From NCBI GenBank assembly GCA_013399875.1, contig VXAZ01002119.1, positions 558,001 to 622,000 of the forward strand: 64,000 nt of DNA. Reading direction: 5' to 3'. Shown here one piece after another: positions 43,198 to 54,870 of this stretch (position 1 is the stretch's first letter; each line of letters starts with the position of its first letter). A model generated the notes under the pieces. It worked only from the letters and a program-made list of their open reading frames with translations, ran no database searches and had not been told where the DNA came from. Source of the stretch: Gymnorhina tibicen. Its lineage: Eukaryota; Chordata; Aves; Passeriformes; Artamidae. Made by a program: the position numbers and the translations under genes.

Positions 43198-43341
43198 GCT
43201 ACATTACCTCTAGGAACCTCATCCAAGTAGAAACTTGTATAGACAGATAACTGGAAAAAAATGCAATATTCATGAACTTTTTCATGGCATTATGTGGATG
43301 TTTACAAGAGTGGAAAGTTCAAACAGTTTCCACTAGGTTTA

Positions 43342-43347
43342 AATAAA
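43342..43347 (+). promoter_or_regulatory. Proximal polyadenylation signal AATAAA
   Basis: A canonical hexamer 145 bases after the stop codon. Use of it would give a very short 3'UTR lacking the motifs farther down. The downstream region is T/C-rich rather than clearly GT-rich. Confidence 0.4.
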
Positions 43348-46300
43348 ATCCATTTCTAACTTTCCTAGCAAGTCCTTCCTCTCTGATCTAAGACCAGAAA
43401 GACCAGAGTTTCAAGGATGATAACTCACCTGGACCTAGCTTACTGCTCAAAAACTTCTGCAAGTATTCAGCAGGCTAGTTTTGCTTTCTCTTTTGACAGA
43501 GATATAAACAAAATGCTGTATTTCATGCTATCATCTTACAGAAAAGGAAAACAAGCCCCACCTTTCATCAGCAGCACTACCATTTCTAGACTTATATAAA
43601 ACTGCATGAACTTATTAAGCTGATGAACGTCTAAACACGTGATTGGACACAAGGATTTTGTTCTTGTTTTGTCTACCAGTTCTCCTGTTTATATGTGCTA
43701 GAAGAGGAAAAACAATACTGAATGAGATTGATTGTGGGAATCTGAACAACATAAGCCATCCATCATCTGGAAGGAAAAAAAAAGTGGAGTACACTGGCCT
43801 ACTACTGATGACTTCTTTCAGCTTTGATCTAAAGATGTATTTTATTAAAAGTATAATTTAAATGTACCATGAAAAAATATGCAGCAAACATTAGCTCCTT
43901 TCTAAAATAGATTAGACGTTTTGTCTTAGAAATATTGTACTTTCTAATTATTGGTTTAGAGGAAAAAAAGACAACTTCCAGTTATGAGCTGCTTTACTCT
44001 TTTGTTTGGGAAAACTTCCAGGGGAGCTGGTCACACTTCAGTTAACCTCCTCCCCTGTCAGTAATCTATATGACATGTAACTTCAAAGCAATTTTAAAAC
44101 TAAGCTATTTTAACATGAAAGTCACTGTATAGCATGGAAGTATTCTGCATTCTGTTTTTCTAAGTATGGTATTTGAACTTATTCAACTTGTATAATACCT
44201 TCCTATAGATTGAACCAATGAAGACGAGAGCATTGATTTTCAGTTGTATATTTTTTTAATTAAAAAAACAAATAGCATTAAAATACCCTCTGCTAATTAC
44301 ACTCTTGCTTTCTTGGTTCATATTTGTGAATGCTAATATTTAAATACTGATGCTTTTAGACCATCATATATCCCTGAGCAAAGCTCACATTCAGTTTAAA
44401 GAGTTGTGTTCCCAGCTCTGTGGTAGAGATTTGTCCACACTACTGACTCTCCGTGCTCTATTCTTTCTGTGGGCCAGATCACCGAAATGCAAAGAAACAA
44501 CACTAAGCCATGTAAATAGCAACCCCAAAGCGAGCTCCCCACTTTAAGATCTGAGGGACAGTTTTATCTGTGGGTGAAATCTGCTGAAATAGTAAATTGG
44601 TGAAGTTCAGCTTAAGAGTAGTTTATGCTAACAGAAAATTTGGTCCTGAACTTCTGTCTTATTCTGTATACAGGAGAGCAACAGGGTAAAACAGACAATG
44701 TACTTGCATCATGACTGTCAGTTTAGGGTTATAAGTAGTGGATATATTCACCTCAGCACAGATGTGCCTTTGGTCCCCAGTTCTATGGTGTCCAGTTCTT
44801 TTGAGATCATCTTTCTCCAGCCTCCCATATTTTACCTTGGTAGAGTCTGTAAATGACATAATTTCAAGTAATGTAATTGTGGGGAAAATTACTAGAACAA
44901 AATCCTTAGTTTGCTAAAGGAGCTTTTATATAAAAGTGTGTCTGCACTGATGACTGATCTGTTTTGTTGTTATTCACTCTGTGGTATTTAATTTATCAAT
45001 TTATTGCTACACTATCAATCAGCCTATACTTATCAGATGCAATATAACACAACTGCTGTGACAGCATCTCTCACAATGTGCCCCAGTCTCCTTGCCACTC
45101 ACTAATTCAAGTATCCGTCTGCTTAGTGAAGCCTTGGCTTCTTGCCTCCATAGAAACTGGATTTTCACTAAAAGCCGAGTTACTTCAGTTCCCTTTGAAT
45201 CCTTTGGAGGGGATGAACTTGCAAGAATTTTTTGTCATTTAATTCTTCAGAAAAAAAAATCTTTGAATAGACTAAGACAAAGCTGTAGGGCCATGATTTA
45301 AGAAAGCACTTGGGAATTTATTTTTAAGGCAGCTTTAAGTCTCTCTTATGTTTAACCTGACTCTTGTGAATTTCAGTATGCTGGTAAATTCCCATTATTT
45401 CATGATGTGCTGAATATGGATGAATTAAAACATATGTTCAGCTATGTGCTTTTCTGTGCAGAAGTATTAATTTTTCAGCTCAGCTTATGGTTAATTTCTG
45501 AGCACTGTTGTCAAATGAATTATTTAATTTTAATCACAGAACATTCTTTAGCCTTTTATGAAAGGCTATTGTGTACCATCTAGTTACTACAATACCCTTT
45601 CTTACAAAAGGAAACAGTTTTAAAGTGAAACTCGGAGAATTTAGTGGGAAAAATACAGATTGATTTCAATAGACCCTAAATCATTTTGTTTCCTTTTTTA
45701 CAGATTCATGGAATTGCTGTGTAACTTTTTTTTCTCTTCCATGTTCATAGCAACTGGTTCTATAGCAACTTGTTACAAAAAAATCAAACCAAAACCAACC
45801 TCTTTCACAATGCCTGAAGGGAAAACAAATTAAGTTGGAATTCTAAGATATGTTTTTCTATACTGAGAAAGATAATCTGTGGGAACAAAATTACAGAAGT
45901 TGCAATATTTTTACCATGACCTGGCAGTCACATTGAACAATTGATATGATCGTATCTTACAAACTTCAACCCAGTCCTCACTGACATGAGTTATCTTGTT
46001 TAAGTCTTTGTATTTGTTTATATAAAGAAGAGGGCAAAAGATCAAGCCAACAGTGGAAATTTTTGATTTTTAGGTTCATATTCTGGTCAAGTTATAACAT
46101 TTAATACTGATGTGAAATGAACTTTTTTTCAGAGCATAGGTCTTAATTCATGTATAGAAAGATGCCCTGCAGCTTCAGTAAGATTCATACCCCCATCTAT
46201 GTCATTATTGTTCAAAGCAACATAAAGTTGGAAAATAAAGATTAAAATGGTATTTCTGTAAATGGCCAATAAAACCCTCTAAACCTCTAGTTACAGACTT

Positions 46301-46578
46301 TAGAAAAAGTAAGTAAAAAGTTGTGTTTAAGCTGGAAAGAAATAAAGGATTTAATTTATAACCAGAAAGATCTATTTTCATTTCTTTTAAGATATCCATC
46401 TGCAAGGAACAGAAATATATTGAATCTTATTCTTACTCAGCTATGCTTTGCACTTGCACACATCACTGAAATGGGAATTTGTTCAATGGCTCCTAAGAAC
46501 TGTATGGTTATGTTAAACTATAACATCAAACTGAGAAAATGTGCATCTTTGCAAAACAAAGTTAAATCTTCATGACCC

Positions 46579-46584
46579 AATAAA
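46579..46584 (+). promoter_or_regulatory. Candidate polyadenylation signal AATAAA
   Basis: A canonical hexamer in CCCAATAAAGTCACT, the strongest-looking of four such hexamers in 46234-46584 (the others are at 46234, 46268 and 46341). A TGCATGTGAATGCG stretch follows about 30 bases later. Confidence 0.4.
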
Positions 46585-47024
46585 GTCACTATGTAAAAAA
46601 ATTAAATTAAATGCATGTGAATGCGCATTTACTGTTCCTTTTTATGTATTATTTAGTGAATATCAATGGTATGTGTTTAATAGTTCAGTTTTTGCTACCT
46701 ACACATTAGTCAAAAGAGATGTAAATATTTTTGACTAGATAAGGAGGTACAGTGTAAAGTACTGTTATCTAGAGGTACTCCATTTTGGTGTGTTCAGCAA
46801 AATACTAAAATGCAAGATTTTGCCACACAGGTGATAAGGTGGTTTATTTGCTATATCAGTGTCTGAGTTGTGCGCTTATTCTTTAAACGCATTCCTCACT
46901 GGGTAGTAAATAATTCCACTTCTGTATTTATCACTTCAATTCAGATGGGAACTAGAAAACTGGAGAGAAAGTGTAACGAAACTGCTGCTGTAAATTATTT
47001 CTTTTAGCATGTATTCAGTTGTTA

Positions 47025-47030
47025 AATAAA
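47025..47030 (+). promoter_or_regulatory. Distal polyadenylation signal AATAAA
   Basis: The hexamer is in TTAAATAAACATTTC, followed after about 22 bases by GTTCAGTGTCTTGACTGTTT, a plausible downstream GT-rich element. Taken as the likely end of the long transcript form. Confidence 0.5.
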
Positions 47031-49040
47031 CATTTCTTCCAAATATTTGCAGTTCAGTGTCTTGACTGTTTACATGGAAATGTGCCCTGTAACCTTCATG
47101 AGCGTACAGAGTGCATTGTTGCCAATATAAAGCTATCAATGTGTATGAGCTCTGTTTATTAGGCCATAGGTTTATTAGAAGGATTGCTATTTTTATTAGT
47201 GGCATTTTTTGTTTCTTTTTTAAAGACTACAAGCTAATAAGCCTGAAGAGAAAGGCCTGAACTTATCTTCAGCCTATCTTTTGGCACAACTGCTGAGCTT
47301 GTGCAGATAAAGCCACACATATACACACCCCCATTCTCCACTCTGCCCATGACCCAAACTGTAAATCAGCCTGGAAGCCATGTAAATATCAGCAAGTTGC
47401 TGTACTTGATGAAATTTCACTCTGTGCAATGCTAATGGCTTAGGACAGCTGTGCTGCTTCCGTTTGGAAACTGGCTTGCACAGAAAGCAAGTGGAATAAA
47501 TCAGGTTCTGTCTGTTACCAACATACCCTTGTATCCTTAGGTAAACTTAGCAGCTGTTTGGAAGTGCTTAGGGGCTCTATCTAAAAGTAATATGCCGTGG
47601 CACTAAGCATTGTGCAAACAGCTAATAAGACAAATGCTGTCCTGGAAAGCATGAAGTTTAAATATACCAGACAAGAAGTGGAGGAAGGAAAGTATCGTTA
47701 TTTCCATTTGGCACTACAGAATTGAAGAAAAAGCCAGGAGTACTGAGCCGTCACTAATCCATTCAGCCTCACCCATGCTCCTTCCTGTAGAGCAAGGATA
47801 GAGGAGTCTGGTTCAAAAGGATGCTGTAAGGATATTTTATGGTTACTACTGTTTTCTGAAAATGAAAATAAACCCTCAGCAGCAGCCAAGCAACTTAGTG
47901 GGTGGGTTACAAAAGATGCTGCAAATACAGAAAGGATGAAATGAATATGGCAAGCCATGAATCCACTAATTGAAAAAGCAGTAATTTTGTATTTCTGGGT
48001 CTAGCGCATGGCTTATAAATACTCAGAGAGGAAGACCCTTGTTTGTGGATGCAGCCACACTGTGTCTTTTGCTAGAATTCCCTGCAGAAGTGCAGCTAAA
48101 ATGAGTGTCCTCTGTTACTACTCAGGAACGTACAATGCCTGGGGACCACCTTCAGTGACAATGAGTGGAAAGAAAGAAGAAACATTTTGGATTTTATGCT
48201 CATTTGTTCTTATATACAAATGCAGAGATAGGTAGATATGCATTTAAACAGCCAGCTTTCACTGAGATGAAATCCTCTTCTCTCTGAAGTATTTGAGGCT
48301 CTAGATGTAATTCTAGTACATCTCTGAACACATTTAGCGGCTTCAGCTATAAATTGTTATAAATGTTTCCTCTGTGAAGACTGAAACACACTATTCTGTT
48401 TCCTTGCAGGTCACATTCACTGAGCTCCCCATCAAACATCCATTTAATGGCAGGCAAAGTTATGATGGTTTTTCCAAAGCATAAAACAAAGAGACTATTA
48501 TCCCTAAATTGCTCGGTAACAGAATACAAGGAGATCAGAGTATTAGTGACTCCGCCAGCTTCTTTGCTCCCCATAAATATTTGCGTGAGAGGTTGGAGGA
48601 GCTTCATAGAAAAACTAAAAACTGTGGAGAAGAGGCCTTGTTTGGGACATTTTTGCCCTGGAATTTATAAAATGTTGACATTTTGGAGAACTTCAAGATG
48701 ATCCGAGCTAAATCCTAAAGCTATAGTAAAGCAATATCCAAACTGAAAAAGTTTCACTTGGGTTAACAAAGCAAACTCCCTTTCTCTCTGAGCAGTTTTT
48801 TTACCCCCTCAAGAAAAGGGTTTCCACTTTCTGCAAGTGAATATTAACCCAAAGAAGTCATTATATGGTTTCTACAGTCCTTATTGAAGGTTACTCTCTT
48901 CTTCAACACACCTGGGGAAAGTAACTTCTGATGACCAGCCCTCCTTGAGCTGCTTTTGTGTGCAGATGCTCCAGTCAAACTATCATGCCGTCTACTCTTG
49001 TGACATCTGTAAGTACTAGGCCTAAAAATGTCCAGCTCTC

Positions 49041-49340
49041 ATCCTCAAAATTCCTGTCAGGGAGTTTAAGGGATGGAAAGTTTCTGGTCTGGGGGCAGTA
49101 AGGGGTCTCTGAGGGCAGGACCTGACAGCCAGAGCCTGACCCCCACATCCAGGACAGGTCAGGTAAGGGAACAGTAGGTACAGCTCCACCCCCTGGCTTC
49201 AGGCACATCCCCTGAGCATCATTCCACAGGTGGATTGGGTTTGGCACAGCCCACGGGAGGGTTGTGTGGGATTGGAGATGGAATCCTGCAGCCTCTCTGG
49301 GGCAGGGTGGGATGAGCCCTGGAGTGGGTAGGGTCATTAC
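49041..49340. other. GC-richer patch, unassigned
   Basis: About 300 bases are visibly richer in G and C than their surroundings, with CCCC and GGGG runs but few CpG, so it is not a CpG island. Overlapping minus-strand open frames (48975-49443) are rich in Pro and Thr and do not resemble a known family. Edges are estimated by eye. Confidence 0.6.
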
Positions 49341-52300
49341 GGCTTCTGAGTGCAGTCAGGTGAACTTGGTGTTTGCAGCCAAGGAAGCTTAAACACCCTT
49401 CCTGAATTGCTTTTAATCGCCTGAGGTCACTTGTCTTCCACATTTAAAGTCAGTTTTCTGCCTTCTGAAAGCCTATGATACACCAACAGTACTTTAACAG
49501 CACAACTTTCTTCCAGTTTGATTGGTTCAGTTTAGTTAATGTTGAAATAAAAAGGTAATAAAGTATACACCAAACAGTTACTAAGAATTAATGTGCACAG
49601 GATTATAACACTTTTTCTTTAATCAGACCTCATGAAGATAAAGATCTGGCCTTCTCCCCACATGTGAGCCTGCCAGGTCTGCCTGTGCACAGCCACATTC
49701 CATTGAGCTGCATCTGAGGCACTTGGGTTAGGTTTTGAAGGATGAATCTGATTTTGTGAACAGGCTCAACAGTTTTTCAGGCCATTCCGCCTTACAGCCT
49801 GGTGTAAATTAAATCTGATGGTCTGCCCTGGAAACAAAACTCTTATTTACATGTCTCAACATGGGGTACCCCTGCGACCTGTATTACTTTTATGCTTACC
49901 CAAATATATTGTACTCATTTCTCTGTGAGTTTCATGGTCATCTTTTCTTGTAAGCATGTTAACATGAATTATGATTGTTTATGCAGAGGCAAATAGAGAT
50001 GCATGTTTCTGCATGGAAAAAGGATAAAAAGACTACGGTAATTCTGTTAGATCTACTGCATCAAGTAAATATCAAATATGACTTGCACTTCTCATTTCTT
50101 GCTATACCTGCAGGCAGGAGAGGATAAGAGCAGACAAAGGAAATACAGATATTTCAGCTATGGTTTGCAATGATCATTTCCTTAAGCCCTTAAGTTTCAC
50201 GTCACTTTTTTTTGGGCTTGTAGCACTGCATAGAAAGCATGCATTCCTACAAACTGCTTTTGCTGAACAATGCTACACTGAATAGCTCCATAAATCAGAA
50301 CAAATAGATGGACTGTGCCAGTTCCTCTGAACAAGGCTTAACTTACCTCTTCCGCTTGTTACTTTATTATTACAGCAGGCCCACTGCTGCTCTCTTTGTA
50401 AGGGTTTTGTCAGCACTTTTATTCTAAAGCTCTATTTTTAGGGCTTTATAATTTTGTCTACAGGTTAAAGATTTTAAGTGTCAGCTTTTAATCAACAAAT
50501 AAGTTTACAGTACCTTAAAATAAATTGCTAGACTGTAATCAAAATTCCATTTTGAAAACAAACCAAAAAAGATTACAATTTTATCCACGTCAGGTAGTTG
50601 TTATAGTGACTGCACTGCAAAAAAATTATGAGTGGGGTAAAACTCAGCGAGCATAATGAAAATCTTCCCACCTCACTGGACTTTGTTTTTGACACATCTG
50701 CATACTTATCAGAGGTCCTGAATGAGACACCAGCTTAAGCACATTCTTCTTTAGTTATTTGTGACTTCATCACATGTTGCTGTTCCTAAGGTATGTTGTG
50801 GAGTAGAATGTTTTCTTGCTTCATGCCTGTCTCTTCATTTAAGTTGACTTTTAGTTGCTGTTGTATGTGAAGATAATATAGGCTCAACCCTTGCCCCAGT
50901 TTAACAGCTGTCTGATGTCCAGTACAGATGAAAAAGACTGCTCATGGTGCTTTGCATTCTAAATAGTTAAGGAGAAGTGATGTTTTTTTGTTCTGTGGTA
51001 TTTGAAATTTAAAGGATGGAACTGATCTGGATCTGTTAGAGCACTGTGGAATTTTTCACCATATTTCTCTTTATTAATGAAATATGCACACACCACTCTT
51101 ATAAGAATGCCAATGCTTCTAGAGATCAGCAAATTGTATTTTTTGTCTATAATGCTAACCAATATACTTAGCTAGATCCTCACCCAAATAAATAAAGCTG
51201 TGTGCTCCACCACCATCTTTGTTGACTGGAATCCATCAAACAGTCAGGGTATTGAAAGGTATGAACTTCAATCCTTGTGCTATTCACTATGGCTCAAAAT
51301 GTTACTTATGAAAGCTAAACAGTTCGATGACAGTGTAAATTGAATATAACAGGGCTTCAAACGATGATAAATGTTTCATGTATGTGTCTGTGATTTTCAC
51401 AAGCTGGAGGGGGAGAAATGGCTGAATGTAAAAAAATTAAACTACTTGTAGTTAAGTTCATGGTTGCATGTCAAAATAGCAGACATAATGCAGCTGAAAA
51501 ATTGGACACAGAGTGGATGACGAGCATGCTTGGCGTATAACGTTTCTTTGTCTCCTAGAAATCCTCCTGTTTGGCATTCACTGTGCTTTGACAATATGTT
51601 GGCAATTGTACACACTGTTGCCTGACAGAAAATATTTCTGCACATATTTGGAATTATTGTTAACACTAAATCCTTTTTTGTAGCACTTGCATCTGGAAGA
51701 AGCTGAAATCTTAAGTAAAGCTCCAGGGATACTTCCAGGTATGGTGTCATCAAAAATTATAGTTTACTTATAATCTCTATGTAAATCAGGACAAATCTTT
51801 CTAGGACCATTAAAAGGTTAGAGGTGGTCTGTGGACAGAAATGAAGAATACCACAACATAATACCTGGATGCTTTTCACTGAGGAAAAAATGAAAAAAAA
51901 AATTTAAATTAATACAAAACAAGAACAAAAAATGCAGTCTCTAGTTGAGTCTCACTGTCTTCTATATTTTATTTTGTTTTATTTTTAAAATTAAAAACAT
52001 TATTTTCTATTTTGTCACAAGTATGAGTGTTGCTTCTCTTACAAGCATTGAACGATTTGTGTTCCTCGCAAGCCAGTTAAAAATAAACACCACTAAGAAA
52101 AGAAATGCTTACCAAGTCTATAAAATGGACTGTATAACTGTAAACCTTGGCTCTTAGACCAATTGGGTCAGTTAGATTTATATAGTAGAACCAGCACATA
52201 TATCACAGAGGTAATGTGATCTGTTGAGGAATACTTACTCATTTTCTCAAAGCAAGGCAGCATACTACTATTTCCTCCCTTCAACTGCCTTCCCAAAGTG

Positions 52301-53070
52301 GAACTTAATTTGCTAGTGCCAAGAAATTGCATCCCTAGTGCTTTATTCCAATGACTCCTACCACGTAGATGACCCTGAATGAAGCCTGCCATATTTTACC
52401 TCTGTCACTCCTTCAAGCCAGCATCTTACCCCAACACCAGAGATATCCAAAAGGATTTATCCAGATCATCAAAATAGTATTAGAACTACAGTGCTAAAAG
52501 AATTAAAAATACAAAATAGTTCCATAATAAATATGATAAGTGGTTACAATTATTGGTAACCTCTAAAGACACAGTTTTCTATCAGAAGGACAAAGCGGTA
52601 CATGCACGTGCACTGGGCTCTTCCAGTTCATTTGAGTATTACAGGCATAATGAACTGCTAAAAACCAGGAAAAGTTCTTGGAAATGAGTGAAATCTGCTT
52701 CCATCATAGCTCTTGGAAATTCCACCATTATCTTTAATGGAACGGGATCAAGCCAGGATTTGCATTTCCTGCCATGAGTCACTAAAAGCAATGGCTTGAG
52801 GTATTCAACGTCAGGCTCTGTGTGGAAACCTGTTTTTAGTGAATTAATAGAAGGAGGTGCAGAAGCAGTGCTGCATTTCTAATAATGTGAAGCTGCTATA
52901 GATAAGATGTTTTAGCCCTGATTTTGCACTAGAAATTTAGGTATAAGAAAAAGAAATGTTAATTTGAACTCTCTATTTGATTCACATAAAAGTTTACATT
53001 TCTTTTCTCACTCTGGAATTATGCATCTGTCTGTGGTCACTCAGAAAGGTGACTGACAACACTTTCAACA

Positions 53071-53112
53071 CCACACAATGACCCACCACACAATGACCCC
53101 ACACAATGATCT
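53071..53112 (+). repeat. Three-copy short tandem repeat
   Basis: Three copies of a unit like CACACAATGACCC start at 53072, 53087 and 53100, the last one diverging at its end. A local minisatellite-like duplication. Confidence 0.85.
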
Positions 53113-53825
53113 CTGCAGAAGATCTTGATATTTGAAATAGGCTTGGAGAAGAAAACTAAGGAGAGTTGTCAGTTTTTCATATAAACACCTCTAGGGAGCA
53201 TAAGCTTCTAGTAGTACCAAGAAGAATATTTTCACATCATAAAAAGAGCTCAGACTGAATTTTAAGCCAACTGTTTCAAGTCTGGGTTTTCTTTTTTCAG
53301 CATCTTCCCAGAATTTATGCTTTATAAGAAAGGATTAATATAAAAAGTACAATACTGATCTTAAATAATTGATGTGTGTCATTCAGTTCCATGTTTCAGA
53401 AAAGAAGAACCAAGTGCCTCACAGGAAAGTGTAAACTGTTCTTCAAGGGTAAGTAAGAAGTATCTTCCTCAGTAAGAAGATAACCCGCTCACAGGGGAAC
53501 TTTGTGCTCATCACAGGGATGCCTTATGATTTAAGTTTTCAAAGACAGTTTTCTCTTCTCTTTCTGGAGGAATGTGGAAATGTAGGTTTCTTGGGTATGT
53601 TCAGGGCTGTTCATTCAATTAGAGTTAGCCATAATCATGTTTCAGCTTTGAGAGGCTGAAATAAATCTGCAACATATTAATTAGCTTGTGGGTTATTATG
53701 AAGGTACTGTAAACCAAGGTTTCCTCATGCTGGACTGAATATCTTGCTGGAAAACATGGTAAATTTCTGTATTATTTTTAAGAAGTATGTGTGTCTTTGT
53801 TTATCTATTTCATCAGATAAATGAT

Positions 53826-54056
53826 GGTTTAGGCTGTATATTAGTAAAAATGTCTTCACCGAACGTGTTGTCAAGATTCGGAACAGGCGTCAGAGGGAAG
53901 TGATTGAGTCATCATCCCTGGAGTTATTTAAAAGACTTGTAGATGAGGTGATTAGGGACATGGTTTAGTGGTGGACTTGGCAGGGTTTGGTTAACAGTTG
54001 GACTTGACAAAATACTTTTTCCAACCTAAATTATTCTACAATTCTATGAATTCTAA
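53826..54056 (+). mobile_element. CR1 LINE 3' end, truncated
   Basis: A well-preserved bird CR1 3' end. It has TTCACCGAACGTGTTGTCAA, then GGAACAGGCGTCAGAGGGAA, CATCCCTGGAGTTATTTAAA, ACATGGTTTAGTGGTGGACT and the terminal CCAACCTAAATTATTCTACAATTCTATGAATTCT region. The last is the degenerate ATTCTATG-type end of CR1. It is 5'-truncated to about 230 bp with no coding capacity. Confidence 0.93.
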
Positions 54057-54109
54057 ATCGCAATCCTTCTCTATTAGGGCACAAGAATGAATCCTTATTA
54101 TATCTTTGT

Positions 54110-54480
54110 AACATAAGAGCACAATGAACAAGTGTGCTGGATCAGACCACAAGTCTGTCTTGCTCAACAACCTGTCTGAAACATCGGTTGAAAGTCAATG
54201 TGCACATAAGACTATAACAAAAAAAAAAGCAAATACAGTGATAATTCCCCAGAATAATCTCCTGTCTTTCAACTGTTTGATATCTAATAAATTCTTATAA
54301 TGCCACCCCTTTAGTTTTACTGGGACAGTCCTTGTCCCAATCCTTGGGAAGTCCTTGAGTAATCCATCTGAAGTCATCCTCTGTTTGCCTCTTTTAAATA
54401 CTTGCATTAGAAAATTCACTCAGTCATTTTCTTCTACTACACACACAAGTAGTTCCAAAATCTAATTTCTTCTGAAGTTT
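54110..54480 (-). mobile_element. Ancient CR1/L3-type relic, opposite orientation
   Basis: The + strand segment TGCTGGATCAGACCACAAGT followed by CTGTCTTGCTCAACAACCTG resembles the reverse complement of the old amniote CR1 3' end (TACTGGGTCAGACCAAAGGTCC...). Later pieces, such as TTTGCCTCTTTTAAATACTT near 54384, resemble the same family. It is highly diverged, with approximate boundaries. It lies about 55 bases from the younger + strand CR1. Confidence 0.6.
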
Positions 54481-54769
54481 AGTAATTGCACTCTGTCTGT
54501 CTGTCTGATATTCTCTGTGTATTTCTGCTTAGGTTAAATGATAATTTGGTTCTTGTTTTATCTTATTTTGATAATATTTGCTGCAGTTTAACAACTGTTC
54601 TGCTTCAAATTGGATAATCTGATTCTTAAATATAAGACCCTAAGGTACACTCTATACACCACATTGAGAAGTGCTTTGCAGGTAAATAGATTACTATAAC
54701 TATCAGATATTAAGAAATAACAGATATTTTCAACTCCTATGTAGCATTCAGTGCTAGTTTTTGTAACTA

Positions 54770-54870
54770 AATATAGCTATATATATATATAAAATATGAC
54801 CTTTATATATATATATATAAAATATAATTTATGTATTATATAATATATATATATAATATAGTTTTATAAC
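54770..54870. repeat. AT-dinucleotide-rich repeat
   Basis: Interrupted (TA)n runs with an internally duplicated TATATATATATAAAATAT unit. Self-complementary and prone to cruciform formation and length change. Confidence 0.9.

Larger units (their letters stand above)
43198..47050 (+). other. SEMA3A: Probable SEMA3A 3'UTR
   Basis: AT-rich sequence after the stop codon has no splice or coding evidence. It holds several AATAAA hexamers, repeated ATTTA motifs and two UGUAAAUA Pumilio-type sites (44511-44518 and 46720-46727). The far end is placed at about 47050, some 20 bases after AATAAA at 47025-47030, where a GT-rich stretch follows. Which of the signals is used cannot be decided from sequence. 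Short open frames in it (up to 89 codons) show no homology. Confidence 0.55.

Noticed and set aside
42787..43226. Two minus-strand open frames of 113 and 132 codons
   Set aside because: Both are antisense to the last SEMA3A coding exon; no family features of their own.
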